From NCBI RefSeq assembly GCF_022898935.1, contig NZ_JALIRP010000002.1, positions 310,001 through 374,000 on the forward strand: a stretch of 64,000 nt of DNA, given 5' to 3'. This DNA is from Paenibacillus mangrovi (GTDB taxonomy: Bacteria > Bacillota > Bacilli > Paenibacillales > Paenibacillaceae). A program made the position numbers and the translations under genes. The notes under the pieces are model-generated. The model saw only the letters and a program-made list of their open reading frames with translations, was not told the DNA's origin and searched no databases. Shown one piece after another: positions 62,368 to 64,000 of the stretch. How positions within the stretch are numbered: the first letter of the stretch is position 1; every line of letters starts with the position of its first letter.

Positions 62368-63591
62368 TTAAAACCATTCTTCATCGATGCCGTCTTCTGC
62401 TGCTTCGATCATGGATTCAGGCGTAAGCACAACGGTTTCCGTCCGCTCCACCGCCTCCTCCAGCATGGTCTGAAGATTCGCAAGAGAAGCTTCAATGCTC
62501 TCGACAATACGCAGATTCGGATTCGTTGCCGGGGATTTCGGCACAAATATGGTGCAGCAATCTTCATAAGGCAATATCGACAATTCATACGTACCGATTC
62601 TCTTCGCGATATCGATAATCTCACTCTTGTCCATCATGATCAGCGGGCGCAGGATCGGCAGATCCGTCGTCCGTCCGATCACATTCATGCTCGAAAGCGT
62701 TTGGCTTGCCACTTGTCCAAGGCTGTCCCCCGTGACAATAGCCAGCGCGCCCTCTCGTTCTGCCAGCATAGTGGCAATACGCAGCATCGAGCGTCGCATC
62801 AATGTAATGATCAGATTATCCTGGCCAAGACCTGTAAATGAGGTCTGGATCTCCGTGAAGGGAACCAGATGCAGTTTGACTTCGCCTGCATATCCGGAGA
62901 GCACCTTGGCAAGCTCCATGACTTTTTCCTTGGCCTTGAGGCTGGTAAACGGATAACTGTAGAAGTGAACGCATTCCACTTCCAGCCCCCGGCGCATGCT
63001 GGTAAAACCTGCTACCGGACTATCGATTCCTCCAGACAGCAGCAGCATTCCTTTACCATTGCTTCCACGGGGAAATCCTCCTACAGCGGGAATGACCTCA
63101 CAGTAAATGTACGTTCCCTGTTCCCTGATCTCAACCCGCAGCTGCAGCTCCGGATCCTTCATGCTGACCTTGAGCATGGTAAATTTTTTCAGAAGCGGCG
63201 AACCGACCAAATGGTTCATTTCCTGGGAGGGATGTGGAAACGCCTTCCAGACTCTTCTGGCAGTTACCTTAAATGTCGTTTCCTTTTGAAGATCCAGATT
63301 CTCCAAAAACGATGTGCTCGTCTCCACGATTTTATCGAGCTGGGAAGGACATACAACCACGGGACTGATTGAAATAATGCCGAATATTTTTTTCAACTCT
63401 TCAATCAATTGGCTGGCGTTTTCACCGTTTAAGGCAACATACAATCTGCCATATTCCTTCTGGATTTGGGCCGCAGGATATGAGGAGAGTACGGATCTCA
63501 CATGTGTCAGTACTGTCTTTTCAAAACGGTTGCGGTTTTTCCCCTTTAGTGTAAACTCTCCAAAACGGAGCAAAAGCATATCATAATTCAC
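62368..63591 (-). CDS. thiI: tRNA 4-thiouridine synthetase ThiI
   Basis: ThiI activates uridine 8 of tRNA and, with a cysteine desulfurase, inserts sulfur; in some bacteria it also serves thiamine synthesis. The 407-residue protein has an N-terminal ferredoxin-like region, a THUMP domain (about 60-165) and the PP-loop ATP motif SGGIDSP (186-192). It lacks the C-terminal rhodanese domain of E. coli ThiI, as in Bacillus. The GTG start directly follows the desulfurase stop (TAA-GTG), so the two are coupled as in the Bacillus nifZ-thiI pair. Confidence 0.95.
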   Translation of the reverse strand: MNYDMLLLRFGEFTLKGKNRNRFEKTVLTHVRSVLSSYPAAQIQKEYGRLYVALNGENASQLIEELKKIFGIISISPVVVCPSQLDKIVETSTSFLENLDLQKETTFKVTARRVWKAFPHPSQEMNHLVGSPLLKKFTMLKVSMKDPELQLRVEIREQGTYIYCEVIPAVGGFPRGSNGKGMLLLSGGIDSPVAGFTSMRRGLEVECVHFYSYPFTSLKAKEKVMELAKVLSGYAGEVKLHLVPFTEIQTSFTGLGQDNLIITLMRRSMLRIATMLAEREGALAIVTGDSLGQVASQTLSSMNVIGRTTDLPILRPLIMMDKSEIIDIAKRIGTYELSILPYEDCCTIFVPKSPATNPNLRIVESIEASLANLQTMLEEAVERTETVVLTPESMIEAAEDGIDEEWF

Positions 63592-64000
63592 TTATTTCAT
63601 TCCTTCCTGTCTAAGCGGCTGCAGCCGGTTTACTGCGGTTTCAAGCGCTGCCAGCAACCGGTCTAAATCTTGCTGTGTATTAGTCATTCCCATACTGATC
63701 CGGATCGCGCTGGAGGCCGCATCCCCACTGCGACCCATAGCGAGCAGCACACGGCTTGGCTCTGCGGTCTTCGAGGAGCAGGCCGACTTGGTGGATACCA
63801 GCATTCCGTGTTCCTCCAAGGTATGGAGCAGCACCTCTGCTTTCATTCCTGGAAAAGACACATTGACGATATGTGGCGCCCCTTCCTCGAAGCTGTTCAA
63901 CTCAAGACTTGGCGTCTTTCGAATCCACGCAAGCAGAGCTGATTTAAGCGCACCGACTTCCCGCATAAAAGTATCGGTTTGTTCCGCAGCCATCCGCATT
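63592..64000 (-). CDS. Cysteine desulfurase, C-terminal part (gene runs off the right edge)
   Basis: The enzyme takes sulfur from cysteine as a protein-bound persulfide. The last 135 codons are present, including the catalytic-cysteine loop LVSTKSACSSK, the NVSFPGMKAEVLL strand and the C-terminal SAIRISMGMTNTQQDLD segment, all typical of NifS/IscS-like class V aminotransferases. The PLP lysine is outside the window. Direct linkage to thiI suggests the dedicated sulfur donor for tRNA thiolation (NifZ-like). Confidence 0.93.
   Translation of the reverse strand, partial: MRMAAEQTDTFMREVGALKSALLAWIRKTPSLELNSFEEGAPHIVNVSFPGMKAEVLLHTLEEHGMLVSTKSACSSKTAEPSRVLLAMGRSGDAASSAIRISMGMTNTQQDLDRLLAALETAVNRLQPLRQEGMK

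Overview
The window looks like a chromosomal stretch of a spore-forming, Gram-positive bacterium of the Paenibacillaceae, most likely Paenibacillus. Almost every gene lies on the minus strand, so the biological order runs from right to left. The assignment rests on synteny with the Bacillus division and cell wall (dcw) cluster, the sporulation genes (spoVD, spoVE, spoIIGA, sigE, sigG, rsfA, ytaF, yteA- and ylaJ-like), bacillithiol synthesis (bshC), and Paenibacillus-like traits such as an LL-diaminopimelate aminotransferase and a long type-2 isoleucyl-tRNA synthetase. I see no rRNA, tRNA, CRISPR array, prophage or intact insertion sequence.

Layout, right to left. At 64.0-51 kb lie a cysteine desulfurase and thiI pair (4-thiouridine/thiamine sulfur transfer), two divergent TerC-family membrane proteins, typA/bipA, ylaH, an LCP cell-wall ligase, ylaJ, ylaK (PIN-PhoH ATPase), an orphan solute-binding protein and a CwlO-like coiled-coil secreted protein. 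At 51-48 kb lie a DUF2626 protein, rsfA, a ketopantoate reductase and a DUF3397 protein. At 48-42 kb is a complete oligopeptide ABC transporter (oppABCDF). At 42-39 kb are bshC and ahcY. At 39-19.7 kb is the dcw cluster: mraZ, rsmH, ftsL, pbpB, spoVD, murE, murF, mraY, murD, spoVE, murG, murA, divIB, ftsA, ftsZ. At 19.5-12 kb are spoIIGA, sigE, sigG, then ylmC, ylmD, ylmE, sepF, ylmG, ylmH and divIVA. At 12.2-8.2 kb is ileS behind a T-box leader. At 8-0 kb are a DUF5665 gene, a yteA-like gene, lspA-rluD, an aminotransferase, ytaF, an XRE/DUF1232 regulator, tatA, and the pyr operon start (pyrR, pyrB, pyrC) behind a PyrR attenuator.

The genes form a coherent growth-to-sporulation module. Mur enzymes make lipid-linked peptidoglycan precursor, the FtsW/SpoVE-type flippase/polymerase and PBPs use it, and FtsA/FtsZ/SepF/DivIVA place the septum. 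SpoIIGA then activates pro-SigE in the mother cell, and SigG follows in the forespore.

I do not find an undescribed multi-gene system. The unusual material is between genes: a 381-bp element with 63-bp terminal inverted repeats inserted between the ileS T-box terminator and the ileS start codon; tandem hairpin repeats in front of sigE; a palindrome-rich leader in front of ftsA; three 10-bp-phased MraZ boxes; a palindrome placed between the -35 and -10 of the XRE gene; and hairpins inside the mur operon. All positions come from reading the sequence by eye. Family names come from motif recognition, not database searches.
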